The notes under the pieces: generated by a model
Database searches by the model: none
What the model saw: only the letters and a program-made list of their open reading frames with translations
What the model was told of the DNA's origin: nothing
Assembly (NCBI RefSeq): GCF_003696305.1
Contig: NZ_RFFK01000005.1
Coordinates: forward strand, 186,001 to 250,000
DNA: 64,000 nucleotides
Source: Pseudomonas sp. AOB-7
GTDB taxonomy: Bacteria > Pseudomonadota > Gammaproteobacteria > Pseudomonadales > Pseudomonadaceae
Direction of reading: 5' to 3'
Program-made: the position numbers and the translations under genes
Part shown: positions 25,614 through 35,926 of the stretch, in pieces
Position numbering within the stretch: position 1 is the first letter of the stretch
How the letters are laid out: each line of letters begins with the position of its first letter

Positions 25614-27131
25614 TCAGGCCTGCGGGCGCATGTGCGGGAAGAGGATCACGTCGCGGATCGACGGCGAGTTGGTCAGCAGCATCACCAGGCGGTCGATGCC
25701 GATGCCTTCGCCGGCGGTCGGCGGCATGCCGTACTCCAGGGCGCGGACGAAGTCGGCATCAAAGTGCATGGCCTCGTCGTCACCGGCGTCCTTGTCGGCC
25801 ACCTGCTGCATAAAGCGCGCGGCCTGGTCTTCGGCGTCGTTGAGCTCGGAATAGGCGTTGGCGATCTCGCGGCCGCCGATAAACAGCTCGAAGCGGTCGG
25901 TGACACTCGGGTCGTCGTCGCTGCGACGGGCCAGCGGCGAAACCTCGAACGGATAGCGGGTGATGAAGTGCGGCTGCTCCAGCTTGTGCTCGACCAGCTC
26001 CTCGAAAATCATCACCTGCAGCTTGCCCAGGCCTTCGAAGCCGAGCACCTTGGCGCCGGCCTGCTTGGCGATGGCGCGAGCCTTGTCGATGTCGTTGAGG
26101 TCTGCGGCGGTGATGTCCGGGTTGTACTTGAGGATCGAGTCGAACACCGACAGGCGCACGAAGGGCTCGCCGAAGTGGAACACCTTGTCGCCGTAGGGCA
26201 CGTCGGTGGTACCCAGCACGGCCAGGGCCAGCTCGCGGAACAGCTCCTCGGTCAGGTCCATGTTGTCTTCGTAGTCGGCGTAGGCCTGGTAGAACTCGAG
26301 CATGGTGAACTCGGGGTTGTGCCGGGTGGAGACGCCTTCGTTACGGAAGTTGCGGTTGATCTCGAAGACTTTCTCGAAGCCGCCGACCACCAGCCGCTTG
26401 AGGTACAGCTCCGGGGCGATGCGCAGGAACATCTGCATGTCCAGGGCATTGTGGTGGGTCTCGAAGGGCTTGGCCGCGGCGCCGCCGGGGATGGTCTGCA
26501 GCATCGGGGTTTCCACTTCGAGGAAACCGCGCTCGCTGAGGAAGCGGCGGATATGACCGATCACTTGGGAACGCACGCGGAAGGTGTCGCGCACCTCCTC
26601 GTTGACGATCAGGTCGACGTAGCGCTGGCGGTAGCGCTGCTCGGTGTCGGTGAGGCCGTGGTGCTTGTCCGGCAGCGGGCGCAGCGACTTGGTCAGCAGG
26701 CGCACGTTCTGCATGTCGACGTACAGGTCGCCCTTGCCGGAACGGGCCAGGGTGCCCTCGGCGGCGATGATGTCGCCCAGGTCGAAGTGCTTGACCGCGT
26801 CCAGCTGCTCGGCCGGCAGGGTCTTGCGGTTGACGTAGACCTGCAGGCGCCCGGAAGTGTCCTGGATGACCATGAAGGCGCCGCGGTTGAGCATGATGCG
26901 CCCGGCGACCTTGACCGGAATGGCGGCCGCTTCCAGCTCTTCCTTGGTCTTCTCCGCGTACTCTTTCTGCAGCTCGGCGCACAGGCTGTCGCGGCGGAAA
27001 TCGTTGGGGAAGGCATTGCCCTGCTCACGGACGGCAGCCAGCTTTTCCTTGCGCTGGGCAATCAGCTTGTTTTCTTCGTGCTGCCGTTCTTCGTGGGAGA
27101 GGCTTTGCGGGTCGAGTTGTTGGTCGCTCAT
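25614..27131 (-). CDS. lysS: Lysyl-tRNA synthetase, class II
   Basis: 505 residues from [11 protein letters not shown]-fold anticodon-binding domain (about residues 60-160), then the class II catalytic core: motif 1 near [20 protein letters not shown], motif 2 [21 protein letters not shown] and motif 3 [21 protein letters not shown]. It charges tRNA-Lys with lysine. It follows prfB by 46 bases on the same strand, the conserved prfB-lysS operon, and ends in a strong terminator. Confidence 0.98.
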   Translation of the reverse strand: MSDQQLDPQSLSHEERQHEENKLIAQRKEKLAAVREQGNAFPNDFRRDSLCAELQKEYAEKTKEELEAAAIPVKVAGRIMLNRGAFMVIQDTSGRLQVYVNRKTLPAEQLDAVKHFDLGDIIAAEGTLARSGKGDLYVDMQNVRLLTKSLRPLPDKHHGLTDTEQRYRQRYVDLIVNEEVRDTFRVRSQVIGHIRRFLSERGFLEVETPMLQTIPGGAAAKPFETHHNALDMQMFLRIAPELYLKRLVVGGFEKVFEINRNFRNEGVSTRHNPEFTMLEFYQAYADYEDNMDLTEELFRELALAVLGTTDVPYGDKVFHFGEPFVRLSVFDSILKYNPDITAADLNDIDKARAIAKQAGAKVLGFEGLGKLQVMIFEELVEHKLEQPHFITRYPFEVSPLARRSDDDPSVTDRFELFIGGREIANAYSELNDAEDQAARFMQQVADKDAGDDEAMHFDADFVRALEYGMPPTAGEGIGIDRLVMLLTNSPSIRDVILFPHMRPQA

Positions 27132-27177
27132 GGTCGTTATCTGCCTGACGCGTAAATGCAAAGGGGGTTTAGGAGGG

Positions 27178-28273
27178 TTACAGGCCCTGCTTGAGGCTAG
27201 CCTCGAGGTACTGGTCGAGGTCGCCATCGAGGACCTTCTGGCAGTCGCTACGCTCGACGCCGGTGCGCAGATCCTTGATGCGCGAGTCATCGAGCACATA
27301 GGAACGGATCTGATGCCCCCAGCCGATGTCCGACTTGCTGTCTTCCAGGGCCTGCGAGGCGGCGTTGCGCTTCATCATCTCCAGCTCGTACAACTTGGCC
27401 CGCAGCATTTTCATGGCGGTGTCCTTGTTGGCGTGCTGGGAGCGTTCGTTCTGGCAGGCCACCACGGTGTTGGTCGGCACGTGGGTGATACGCACCGCCG
27501 AATCGGTGGTGTTGACGTGCTGACCGCCGGCGCCGGAGGAGCGGTAGGTGTCGATGCGCAGGTCGGACGGGTTGATCTCGATCTCGACCTTGTCGTCGAT
27601 CTCGGGCGACACGAACACCGCCGAGAACGAGGTGTGGCGACGGGCGCCGGAGTCGAACGGGCTCTTGCGCACCAGGCGGTGCACGCCGATCTCGGTACGC
27701 AGCCAGCCGAAGGCGTACTCGCCCTTGATGTGCACGGTGGCGCCCTTGATGCCGGCGACTTCGCCCTCGGACAGTTCGATGATGGTGGCATCGAAGCCGC
27801 GCTTGTCGGCCCAGCGCAGGTACATGCGCAGCAGGATATTGGCCCAGTCCTGCGCTTCGGTGCCGCCGGAGCCGGCCTGGATATCCAGGTAAGCGTTGTT
27901 GGGGTCCATCTCGCCGCTGAACATGCGGCGGAATTCCAGCTTCTCGAGGATGTCGCGCAGGCGTTCGACTTCGGCGACGATGTCGTTCACCGCGCCTTCG
28001 TCGTTTTCTTCGGCGGCCATTTCCAGCAGATCCTTGGAATCGGCCAGGCTGCCGGTGAGGTCGTCGATGGTCTCGACGATCTGCGCCAGCATGGCGCGCT
28101 CGCGGCCCAGGTTCTGCGCGTACTCGGGGTTGTTCCAGACGCTGGCGTCTTCCAGCTCGCGGTTTACTTCGACCAGACGATCATGCTTGTGATCGTAGTC
28201 AAAGATACCCCCGAATGCTCTGGGTCCGCTCGGACAGGTCCTTGATGGCGTTGAGGATCGGATTGATTTCCAT
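27178..28273 (-). CDS. prfB: Peptide chain release factor 2 (programmed +1 frameshift)
   Basis: Begins ATG at 28273 ([18 protein letters not shown]), reads 24 codons to CTT, meets an in-frame TGA at 28201-28199 and must shift +1 to continue GAC TAC GAT. The total is 364 residues, as for RF2. Domain landmarks are the SPF stop-codon recognition motif ([12 protein letters not shown]) and GGQ peptidyl-hydrolysis motif ([17 protein letters not shown]). RF2 terminates at UGA and UAA, and low RF2 favours frameshifting, so the gene autoregulates. An annotation from ATG 28092 would miss the first 60 residues. Confidence 0.97.
28198..28212 (-). promoter_or_regulatory. prfB programmed frameshift site
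   Basis: On the minus strand GGGGG TAT CTT TGA C: an internal Shine-Dalgarno-like G run three bases before the CTT slippery codon, then UGA with a following C, a poor termination context. This is the classical RF2 autoregulatory element. Confidence 0.96.
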
Positions 28274-28408
28274 GGTAGTCGGCGCTCGCGGCAAATCGGA
28301 CGGAAAAGCCGGCGATTATACCCGAGCCAGCACGGCCTGGCAGCCCGTTATGGGCGACCAATCAGCGCTCTCTGGATCAACGGCGCAGGCGTTCGCCTGA
28401 GCGCGGCC

Positions 28409-30061
28409 TCAACTGGGCTCGAGTTCGCGCACCGACACGCCCAGCGCCGGCCACCGCGCGTCCTCGGCGATCAGCGTTGCGGCCTTCTCGGCGATCATCA
28501 GCACCGGCGAGCAGGTGTTGCCGGAGACGATGCTTGGCATGATCGAGGCATCGGCGATGCGCAGCCCGGCGATGCCGTGCACGCGCAGGCGGGCGTCGAC
28601 CACCGCGTCGCGGCCCTGACCCATGGCGCAGGTGCCCACCGGGTGGAAGATGGTGGTGCCGATCTCCCCCGCCGCCCGCTGCAGATCGTCCTCGCTGCGA
28701 TAATCCGGCCCCGGTTTGTATTCCTGCGGGCCATAGGGCGCCAGCGCCGGGGCGGCGACGATGCGCCGGGTCAGGCGGATGGCGTCGGCCGCCACCTGCA
28801 GGTCGCGTTCGTCGCTCAGGTAGTTCGGCTGGATCGATGGCGCGACGGCTGCGTCCACGGAGGCGATCGCGACACGCCCGCGGCTGTGCGGACGCAGGTT
28901 GCACACCGAAGCGGTGAAGGCCGGGAAATCGTGCAACGGCTCGCCGAAACGCTCCAGCGACAGCGGCTGCACGTGGTACTGCAGGTTGGCGCGGGCCTGA
29001 CCGGGATCGGATTTGGCGAAGGCGCCGAGCTGGCTGGGCGCCATCGACAATGGCCCACTGCGCTTGAGCAGGTACTCCAGGCCCATGCCCAGCTTGCCCC
29101 AGGGGCTGGCGGCGATGCGGTTGAGGGTCTTTACGCCGTTGACCCGGTAGATCAGGCGCAGCTGCAGGTGATCCTGCAGGTTCGCGCCGACCCCGAGCAG
29201 CTCATGGCGCACGCCGATGCCCAAGCGTTCGAGCAGGGGCCTGGGGCCGATGCCCGAGCGCTGCAGCAGCGCCGGGGTGCCGATCGCGCCGGCGCACAGG
29301 ACGATCTCGCGACGCGCCGCCACGCCGAGCGTGCGCCCCTGCCAGCGCAGCTGCAGGGTGCGGGCCCGTCCCTCGGCCAGTTCCAGGCGCTCGACCTCGG
29401 CGCCGGTCAGCACCTGCAGATTGGCGCGCTGGCGGATACTGCGCAGGAAGGCCTTGGACGCATTCCAGCGCACGCCGCGCCGCTGGTTGACCTGGAAGTA
29501 GCTGCAGCCCTCGTTGTCGCCGCCGTTGAAGTCCTCGACGCTGGCGATACCGCTCTGCGCCGCGGCTTCCCGGAAGGCTTCGAGGATCTCCCAGGACAGC
29601 CGCTGGCGCTCGACCCGCCACTCGCCGGCGCCGCCGTGCAGCGCGCTGGCGCCGGCGAAGTGGTTTTCCGTGCGTTTGAACAGCGGCAGCACGTCGCGCC
29701 AGGCCCAGCCGGGATTGCCCGCCGCGGCCCAGGCATCGTAGTCGGCAGCCTGGCCACGCATGTAGATCATGCCGTTGATCGACGAGCTGCCGCCGAGCAC
29801 CCGCCCGCGCGGGTACTTCAGCGCACGGCCTTGCAGGCCGGGCTCGGCCTCGGTGCTGTAGCACCAGTCGGTGCGCGGGTTGCCGATGCAGTAAAGGTAG
29901 CCGACCGGAATATGGATCCAGGGGTGGTTGTCGCGCCCGCCGGCCTCGATCAGCAGCACGCTGACGCCGGGGTCGGCAGACAGGCGGTTGGCCAGCAGGC
30001 AGCCGGCAGGGCCGGCGCCGACGATCAGGTAGTCATAGGCATCCAGGGGCGCTGGCGACAT
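28409..30061 (-). CDS. GMC-family flavin oxidoreductase (choline/alcohol dehydrogenase-like)
   Basis: 550 residues. Start at the second ATG (MSPAPLDAYDY), which has GAGG six bases upstream; the first ATG abuts GAGG. FAD Rossmann motif VGAGPAGCLLANRL, GMC signature 1 near PRGRVLGGSSSINGMIYMRG, GMC signature 2 GAIGTPALLQRSGIGP, and the catalytic His region FHPVGTCAMG with SGNTCSPVLMIAEKAA at the end. No signal peptide. Members oxidise choline, primary alcohols or polyethylene glycol; the substrate cannot be deduced. No betaine genes are adjacent, so BetA is unlikely. Confidence 0.88.
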   Translation of the reverse strand: MSPAPLDAYDYLIVGAGPAGCLLANRLSADPGVSVLLIEAGGRDNHPWIHIPVGYLYCIGNPRTDWCYSTEAEPGLQGRALKYPRGRVLGGSSSINGMIYMRGQAADYDAWAAAGNPGWAWRDVLPLFKRTENHFAGASALHGGAGEWRVERQRLSWEILEAFREAAAQSGIASVEDFNGGDNEGCSYFQVNQRRGVRWNASKAFLRSIRQRANLQVLTGAEVERLELAEGRARTLQLRWQGRTLGVAARREIVLCAGAIGTPALLQRSGIGPRPLLERLGIGVRHELLGVGANLQDHLQLRLIYRVNGVKTLNRIAASPWGKLGMGLEYLLKRSGPLSMAPSQLGAFAKSDPGQARANLQYHVQPLSLERFGEPLHDFPAFTASVCNLRPHSRGRVAIASVDAAVAPSIQPNYLSDERDLQVAADAIRLTRRIVAAPALAPYGPQEYKPGPDYRSEDDLQRAAGEIGTTIFHPVGTCAMGQGRDAVVDARLRVHGIAGLRIADASIMPSIVSGNTCSPVLMIAEKAATLIAEDARWPALGVSVRELEPS

Positions 30062-30165
30062 GGGCATCCTCGCGTGTCGTTCTGGTCATCGGCCACCAGC
30101 CTAGAACAGGCCGGGTGCGAGGATGAATGATCTTTTGGTCTGATAGCCCCGGCCCGGGCCCCGAC

Positions 30166-30915
30166 TCAGACCGCGCTCAGTTCGACCCGCACCTGGGCTT
30201 CCAGCTCGCGCTTGAGCGCCGGATCGAGCTTGAGCTGGCGGGACAGCTCCTCGAGGTAGGCCCGTTCCATAAAGTGCTCCTCGTCCACCATCAGCACGCT
30301 GGCGATGTACATCTCCGCGGCCATCTCCGGGGTGCTGGCGGCGCGCGCCACCTCGGCCGGGTCGAGCGGCTTGTTCAGCTCGGCATCCAGCCAGCGCACC
30401 AGCTCGGGATCACCCGCCAGGGCGCCGATCTGCTCCTCGATCAGCTGGCGCTCCCTGGCATCCACGTGACCATCGGCCTTGGCCGCCGCCACCAGCGCCT
30501 TGAGGATCGCCTGGCTGTGCAGTTCGGCCTGTGGCGCCGGCAGGCGATCCACCGTCTGCGGCTCGGCGACCGGCCGCGCATTGGCCGCGCGCTGCTGCTC
30601 CTGCCAGTTGCCATAGGCCTTGTAGGCGATCACCCCGAGGGCGGCCAGGCCGCCGTAGGTGATGGCCTTGCTGCCGACCTTGCGCGCGCTCTTGTTGCCC
30701 AGCAGCAGGCCCAGCGCGCCGGCCGCCAGGGCGCCACCGCCGGCGCCCTTGAGCAGCGTGCCGAGGTCGCCACCACCCTTGCCACCGCTACTCGCGCCAC
30801 CTGCAATGCCGCCGAGCAATCCACCCAGGCCGCCGGACGACGATGAGCCGGACTTCTGCTGCAGCAGGTCCTGGCCGGATTTGAGCAACTGGTCGAGCAG
30901 TCCACGAGTGTTCAT
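30166..30915 (-). CDS. DUF533 / TerB-like protein
   Basis: 249 residues. The N-terminal third is a Gly/Ser-rich low-complexity stretch with repeated GGLGGLLGG-type units, followed by a hydrophobic segment at about residues 84-98 (ITYGGLAALGVIAYKAYG). A C-terminal DUF533 domain (SQAILKALVAAAKADGHVDARERQLIEEQIG) of the TerB-like all-helical fold follows. It resembles E. coli YebE, an inner-membrane protein of the envelope-stress response. Function is unknown; monocistronic. Confidence 0.85.
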   Translation of the reverse strand: MNTRGLLDQLLKSGQDLLQQKSGSSSSGGLGGLLGGIAGGASSGGKGGGDLGTLLKGAGGGALAAGALGLLLGNKSARKVGSKAITYGGLAALGVIAYKAYGNWQEQQRAANARPVAEPQTVDRLPAPQAELHSQAILKALVAAAKADGHVDARERQLIEEQIGALAGDPELVRWLDAELNKPLDPAEVARAASTPEMAAEMYIASVLMVDEEHFMERAYLEELSRQLKLDPALKRELEAQVRVELSAV

Positions 30916-31098
30916 CTGAGCCCTCCTTCAGGGGCGGAAAGTGACCCGATTCTAGCCCCGCGGTTTGCCGGGCGAGGCGTGGGCTGTGCTTCCGAATATT
31001 GCAGGCGCCAGGCAAAGCCCTTTTCGTTCGGTTAAAAAACGGCTTTATCCATTTTCGATGAACCATAACCCCGACAGCCTGCCCCCGGATAGCCCGTC

Positions 31099-31562
31099 AT
31101 GCTGACCCCGCGCCAGATCCGCCACTTCATCGCCGTCGCCGAAACCGGCGCGATCTGCGCCGCCGCCCAGGCGGTGTTCATCTCCCAGTCGACCCTGACC
31201 CTGGCCATCCAGCAGTTGGAGGAAGAGATCGGCGTCAGCCTGTTCAACCGCCGCGCCTAGAGCATGAGCCTGCCCACCAGGGCCACCAGTGCCTGCGCCA
31301 GGCGCACCTGAGCCTGGCCACCGCGGACAACGCCAAGCGCAGCCTGCAGCAGAGTACCGACCAGGTCGCTGGTTACTACCTGGCCGGCCTGATCACCCGT
31401 TTCCAGCGCGCCTAGCCCAACGTGCGGACCCGCATGGTGGAGGACGAGCGCCCCCACATCGAACACCTACTGGTCAGCGGCGAGATCGACGTCGGCGTGC
31501 TGATCCTGTCCAACCTGGAAGACCGCCACATCATGACACCCCACGGACAACAACTAGACTGA
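31099..31562 (+). pseudogene. LysR-family regulator, degraded
   Basis: ATG 31099 opens a clear LysR helix-turn-helix (MLTPRQIRHFIAVAETGAI, then QSTLTLAIQQLEEEIGVSLFNRR) that stops at TAG 31258. A second LysR-like stretch appears in another frame (SLQQSTDQVAGYYLAGLITRFQRA), is cut by TAG 31413, and continues PNVRTRMVEDERPHIEHLLV to about DRHIM before a stop at 31560. So there are two nonsense codons, a frameshift, an internal loss, and no C-terminal half. It lies 76 bases before the YdcS-like gene and was probably its regulator. Confidence 0.9.
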
Positions 31563-31638
31563 ATGAATACCCTGTTCGGCAGCGGTATCGCCGACATTTT
31601 GCTGCCCCAGTAACAGTCCACAAGAAGAGGGAATCCCA

Positions 31639-32790
31639 ATGTCCGCGCCGAAAACCGCAGTGCTCAGCGCTCTCGCCACCGCCCTGCTCGCCGCAGGCGC
31701 CGTGCAGGCCGCCGAACCGCTCAAGACCCTGGGCCAGGCCGAGGGTCAGCTCAACATCATCGCCTGGCCCGGCTACATCGAGCGCGGCGAGACCGACAAG
31801 AACTACGACTGGGTCACCCAGTTCGAGAAGGCCAGCGGCTGCAAGGTCAACGTCAAGACCGCCGCCACCTCCGACGAGATGGTCAGCCTGATGGCCAAGG
31901 GCGGCTACGACCTGGTCACCGCCTCGGGCGACGCCTCCCTGCGCCTGATCGCCGGCAAGCGCGTGCAGCCGGTGAACATCGACCTGATCCCCAACTGGAA
32001 GAATGTCGACGAGCGCCTGAAGAACGCCCCCTGGCATGTGGTGGATGGGCAGCACTACGGCACCCCCTACCAGTGGGGCCCGAACGTGCTGATGTACAGC
32101 ACCCAGGCGTTCAAGGAGGCGCCGACCAGCTGGAAGGTGGTGTTCGAGGAAATGACCCTGGCCGACGGCAAATCCAACAAGGGCCGCGTGCAGGCCTACG
32201 ACGGCCCCATCTACATCGCCGACGCCGCCCTCTACCTGAAGACGCACAAGCCGGAGCTGGGCATCAGCGACCCCTACCTGCTCAACGAGGAACAGTATGC
32301 CGCCACGCTGCAACTACTACGCCAGCAGCACGCCCTGACTCACCGCTACTGGCACGACGTCACCGTGCAGATGAACGACTTCAAGAACGAGGGCGTGGTC
32401 GCCTCCAGCGCCTGGGGCTATCAGGTCAACGCCCTGCAGATGGAAAAGCAGCCGATTGCCTCGACCGTGCCGGCCGAGGGTGCCACCGGCTGGGCCGACA
32501 CCACCATGCTGCATGCCGAGGCCAAGAACCCCAACTGCGCCTATGCCTGGATGAACTGGTCACTGGAACCCAAGCTGCAGGGCGACCTGGCCGCCTGGTT
32601 CGGCTCCAACCCGGCAGTGCCGGCAGCCTGTAAGGGCAACGCCCTGCTGACCGACGAAGGCTGCAAGACCAACGGCTTCGACAACTTCGACAAGATCGCC
32701 TTCTGGAAGACCCCGCAGGCCGAGGGTGGCAAGTACGTGCCCTACAGCCGCTGGACCCAGGACTACATCGCCATCATGGGCGGCCGTTGA
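31639..32790 (+). CDS. Polyamine-type ABC transporter substrate-binding protein (YdcS-like)
   Basis: 383 residues, signal peptide to about residue 24 (LLAAGAVQAAEP). Periplasmic PotD/PotF-type binding protein fold with LNIIAWPGYIERGETDKNYDWVTQFEKASGC. Also VTASGDASLRLIAGKRVQPVNIDLIPNW, GTPYQWGPNVLMYST and YAWMNWSLEP. Four cysteines in the mature part could form two disulfides. First gene of an operon whose order (binding protein, ATPase, two permeases, aldehyde dehydrogenase) equals E. coli ydcSTUVW, a putrescine uptake and oxidation set. Ligand inferred from context. Ribosome binding site GAAGAGGGAATCCC precedes the ATG. Confidence 0.9.
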   Translation: MSAPKTAVLSALATALLAAGAVQAAEPLKTLGQAEGQLNIIAWPGYIERGETDKNYDWVTQFEKASGCKVNVKTAATSDEMVSLMAKGGYDLVTASGDASLRLIAGKRVQPVNIDLIPNWKNVDERLKNAPWHVVDGQHYGTPYQWGPNVLMYSTQAFKEAPTSWKVVFEEMTLADGKSNKGRVQAYDGPIYIADAALYLKTHKPELGISDPYLLNEEQYAATLQLLRQQHALTHRYWHDVTVQMNDFKNEGVVASSAWGYQVNALQMEKQPIASTVPAEGATGWADTTMLHAEAKNPNCAYAWMNWSLEPKLQGDLAAWFGSNPAVPAACKGNALLTDEGCKTNGFDNFDKIAFWKTPQAEGGKYVPYSRWTQDYIAIMGGR

Positions 32791-33109
32791 AAACCGTCCT
32801 GGCGGCTGCTGCGCAGGCCTGATCCACGCCCGGGGCGGTGCTCCGACAGTGGCCGAACGGTCACTGGACACCTGCCCAGGCGGCCCGGAGGGCGAGCAGC
32901 GCGAGCCAGCCTCACGTACTCCAGTACGTTGTGGTTCCTTGGCGCTGTCCGGACGCGGCTGAGGCCCGCTCGCGACGCTGCCAGAACGATTTTCGAATCC
33001 CTGATGCCTTGGCACAGCTTCACCGTTGCACCCACCCCCGACTCTCCCGTCTCGAGTCGGCAAACCGGACGGGGCGGTGGTGGGTGGCTTTCCTCCTGGA
33101 GTGCTCGAG
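32791..33109. other. 319-base intercistronic region with hairpins
   Basis: No gene. It holds a perfect palindrome ACGTACT-CC-AGTACGT (32914-32929) inside a GC-rich block and a second hairpin with stem CCGACTC / GAGTCGG (33038-33060, 9-base loop). Such structured spacers after a binding-protein gene often stabilise the upstream message or reduce read-through, raising binding protein over membrane components; this is inference. Confidence 0.6.
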
Positions 33110-34144
33110 ATGACCCTTGCAGTGCAATTCACCGGTGTGTCCCGCGTGTTCGGCGAGGTCAAGGCCGTCGACCGGGTGTCCATCGACATCCGGGACGGCG
33201 AATTCTTTTCCATGCTCGGTCCCTCGGGCTCGGGCAAGACCACCTGCCTGCGCCTGATCGCCGGCTTCGAGCAGCCCAGCTCCGGCTCCATCCGCATCCA
33301 CGGCGCCGAGGCCGCCGGGCTGCCGCCCTACCAGCGCGACGTCAACACGGTGTTCCAGGACTACGCCCTGTTCCCGCATATGAACGTGCTGGAGAACGTC
33401 GCCTACGGCCTCAAGGTCAAGGGCGTGGCCAAGGCCGAACGCCTGGCGCGTGCCGAGGAGGCCCTGGCCCTGGTCGCCCTCGGTGGCTACGGCGTGCGCA
33501 AGCCGGCACAGCTGTCCGGCGGCCAGCGCCAGCGCGTGGCCCTGGCCCGCGCCCTGGTCAATCGTCCGCGCGTGCTGCTGCTCGACGAGCCGCTGGGCGC
33601 ACTGGACCTCAAGCTGCGCGAGCAGATGCAGAGCGAGCTGAAGAAGCTGCAGCGCCAGCTCGGCATCACCTTCATCTTCGTCACCCACGACCAGGGCGAG
33701 GCGCTGTCCATGTCCGACCGGGTGGCGGTGTTCAACAGGGGCCGCATCGAGCAGGTCGACACCCCGCGCAACCTGTACATTAACCCGGCCAGCGCCTTCG
33801 TCGCCGAGTTCGTCGGCACCAGCAACGTGCTCAAGGGCGAACTGGCCGCACGCATCGGCGGCTCGTCGCGCCCCCTGTCGATCCGCCCGGAGCATGTGCG
33901 CCTGGTGGCCACTGGCAGCAGCCTGCCGAACAGCGACGAGGTGGAGATCAGCGGCCTGCTGCACGACATCCAGTACCTGGGCGCCGCCACCCGCTACGAG
34001 CTGCAGCTGGACAACGGCCAGAACTTCGCCGTCAGCCAGGCCAACAACCAGTGGGGCGTCGGCGACGCGCCCTGCCAGCCGGGCCAGCGCGTCACCGCGC
34101 GTTGGGCCCGCGCGGCCATGGTCGCCCTGCGCGAGGAGGCCTGA
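33110..34144 (+). CDS. Polyamine-type ABC transporter ATPase (YdcT/PotA-like)
   Basis: 344 residues from ATG 33110 with GGAG eight bases upstream; the longer open frame (from 33026) adds spacer sequence. Walker A LGPSGSGKTT, Q-loop FQDYALFPH, signature LSGGQRQR, Walker B VLLLDEPLGALD, H-loop VTHDQGEA, and a C-terminal TOBE domain (RPEHVRLVATG). It energises import through the two following permeases. One base separates its stop from the next start. Confidence 0.93.
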   Translation: MTLAVQFTGVSRVFGEVKAVDRVSIDIRDGEFFSMLGPSGSGKTTCLRLIAGFEQPSSGSIRIHGAEAAGLPPYQRDVNTVFQDYALFPHMNVLENVAYGLKVKGVAKAERLARAEEALALVALGGYGVRKPAQLSGGQRQRVALARALVNRPRVLLLDEPLGALDLKLREQMQSELKKLQRQLGITFIFVTHDQGEALSMSDRVAVFNRGRIEQVDTPRNLYINPASAFVAEFVGTSNVLKGELAARIGGSSRPLSIRPEHVRLVATGSSLPNSDEVEISGLLHDIQYLGAATRYELQLDNGQNFAVSQANNQWGVGDAPCQPGQRVTARWARAAMVALREEA

Positions 34145-34145
34145 G

Positions 34146-35090
34146 ATGAACCAGGCCCTCGCCCTGCAGGCGGACGGCGGCGGACCGCTGCGCCGCCTGT
34201 CCAGCCTGCTCTACCGCAAGCCGACGCTGTACCTGGCGCTGCTGCTGATCCCGCCGCTGCTGTGGTTCGGCGCGATCTACCTGGGCTCGCTGCTGACCCT
34301 GCTGTGGCAGGGCTTCTACACCTTCGACGACTTCAGCATGACGGTCACCCCCGACCTCACGCTGGCCAATTTCAAGGCGCTGTTCCAGGCCGCCAACTTC
34401 GACATCATCCTGCGCACCCTGACGATGGCCGTGGCGGTGTCACTGGCCGCCGGCCTGCTGGCCTTCCCCATCGCCTACTACATGGCGCGCTATACCGACG
34501 GCAAGACCAAGGCCTTCTTCTACATCGCGGTGATGCTGCCGATGTGGGCCAGCTACATCGTCAAGGCCTACGCCTGGACCCTGCTGCTGGCCAAGGGCGG
34601 CGTGGCCATGTGGTTCGTCCAGGCGCTGCACCTGCAGCCCGTGCTGGAGTTCATCCTCGGCATCCCCGGTGTCGGCGGCAACACCCTGTCCACCTCGCAC
34701 CTGGGGCGCTTCCTGGTGTTCGTCTACATCTGGCTGCCGTTCATGATCCTGCCGATCCAGGCGTCACTGGAACGCCTGCCGCCGTCGCTGCTGCAGGCCT
34801 CGGCGGATCTCGGCGCCAGGCCGCGGCAGACCTTCCTGCAGGTGATCCTGCCGCTGTCGATCCCGGGCATCGCCGCCGGCTCGATCTTCACCTTCAGCCT
34901 GACCCTCGGCGACTACATCGTGCCGCAGCTGGTGGGGCCGCCCGGCTACTTCATCGGCAGCATGGTCTACGCCCAGCAGGGCGCGATCGGCAACATGCCG
35001 ATGGCCGCCGCCTTCACCCTGGTGCCGATCGTGCTGATCGCCGTCTACCTGTCCATCGTCAAGCGTCTGGGGGCCTTCGATGCACTCTGA
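34146..35090 (+). CDS. ABC transporter permease 1 (YdcU/PotB-like)
   Basis: 314 residues starting [11 protein letters not shown] right after the ATPase stop. Six predicted membrane helices, the first at about residues 28-52 ([20 protein letters not shown]). The BPD-type EAA loop is present in the form [32 protein letters not shown], which docks on the ATPase. Inner-membrane half of the translocation pore, pairing with the next gene, which it overlaps by 11 bases. Confidence 0.93.
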   Translation: MNQALALQADGGGPLRRLSSLLYRKPTLYLALLLIPPLLWFGAIYLGSLLTLLWQGFYTFDDFSMTVTPDLTLANFKALFQAANFDIILRTLTMAVAVSLAAGLLAFPIAYYMARYTDGKTKAFFYIAVMLPMWASYIVKAYAWTLLLAKGGVAMWFVQALHLQPVLEFILGIPGVGGNTLSTSHLGRFLVFVYIWLPFMILPIQASLERLPPSLLQASADLGARPRQTFLQVILPLSIPGIAAGSIFTFSLTLGDYIVPQLVGPPGYFIGSMVYAQQGAIGNMPMAAAFTLVPIVLIAVYLSIVKRLGAFDAL

Positions 35091-35886
35091 GCAAGCGTCC
35101 CTCGGCCTGAAGCTGGCCGCCTGGGGCGGGCTGGTGTTCCTGCACTTCCCGATCCTGATCATCTTCCTCTACGCCTTCAACACCGAGAGCGCCGGCTTCA
35201 GCTTCCCGCCCAAGGGCCTGACCCTGGACTGGTTCAGCGTGGCCTTCGCCCGCGCCGACGTGCTCGAAGCCATCGTGCTGTCGCTCAAGGTGGCGGCCAT
35301 CGCCACGCTGATCGCCATGCTCCTCGGCACCCTGGCCGCGGCGGCGCTGTGGCGGCGCGACTTCTTCGGCAAGGAGAGCGTGTCCCTGCTGCTGATCCTG
35401 CCGATCGCCCTGCCCGGCATCGTCACCGGCATCGCCCTGCTCTCGGCGTTCAAGACCTTCGGCATCGAGCCGGGCCTGCTGACCATCGTCATCGGCCACG
35501 CCACCTTCTGCGTGGTGATCGTCTACAACAACGTCATCGCCCGCTTCCGCCGCACCAGCTACAGCCTGATCGAGGCCAGCATGGACCTCGGCGCCGACGG
35601 CTGGCAGACCTTCCGCTACATCGTCCTGCCCAACCTCGGCTCGGCCCTGCTGGCCGGCGGCATGCTGGCCTTCGCCCTGTCCTTCGACGAGATCATCGTC
35701 ACCACCTTCACCGCCGGCCACGAGAAGACCCTGCCGATCTGGCTGCTCAACCAGCTGAGCCGCCCGCGCGACGTGCCGGTGACCAACGTGGTCGCCATGC
35801 TGGTGATGCTGGTGACCATGCTGCCGATCCTCGTCGCCTACTACCTGACCAAGGGTGGCGAGGGCGTGGCCGGCAGCGGCAAGTAG
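35080..35886 (+). CDS. ABC transporter permease 2 (YdcV/PotC-like)
   Basis: 268 residues, six predicted helices (first [17 protein letters not shown]). The EAA motif is seen in [32 protein letters not shown]. It starts inside the end of permease 1, a sign of translational coupling. Together with the YdcS-, YdcT- and YdcU-like proteins it makes a complete importer. Confidence 0.93.
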   Translation: MHSEQASLGLKLAAWGGLVFLHFPILIIFLYAFNTESAGFSFPPKGLTLDWFSVAFARADVLEAIVLSLKVAAIATLIAMLLGTLAAAALWRRDFFGKESVSLLLILPIALPGIVTGIALLSAFKTFGIEPGLLTIVIGHATFCVVIVYNNVIARFRRTSYSLIEASMDLGADGWQTFRYIVLPNLGSALLAGGMLAFALSFDEIIVTTFTAGHEKTLPIWLLNQLSRPRDVPVTNVVAMLVMLVTMLPILVAYYLTKGGEGVAGSGK

Positions 35887-35926
35887 CGCCCCCTTTCCTG
35901 CAACCCGACGACACGAGGTTCTTGCG

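Noticed and set aside
31289..31891. 200-codon plus-strand frame over the YdcS-like start
   Set aside because: Out of frame with both the LysR remnant and the clear signal peptide of the binding protein.
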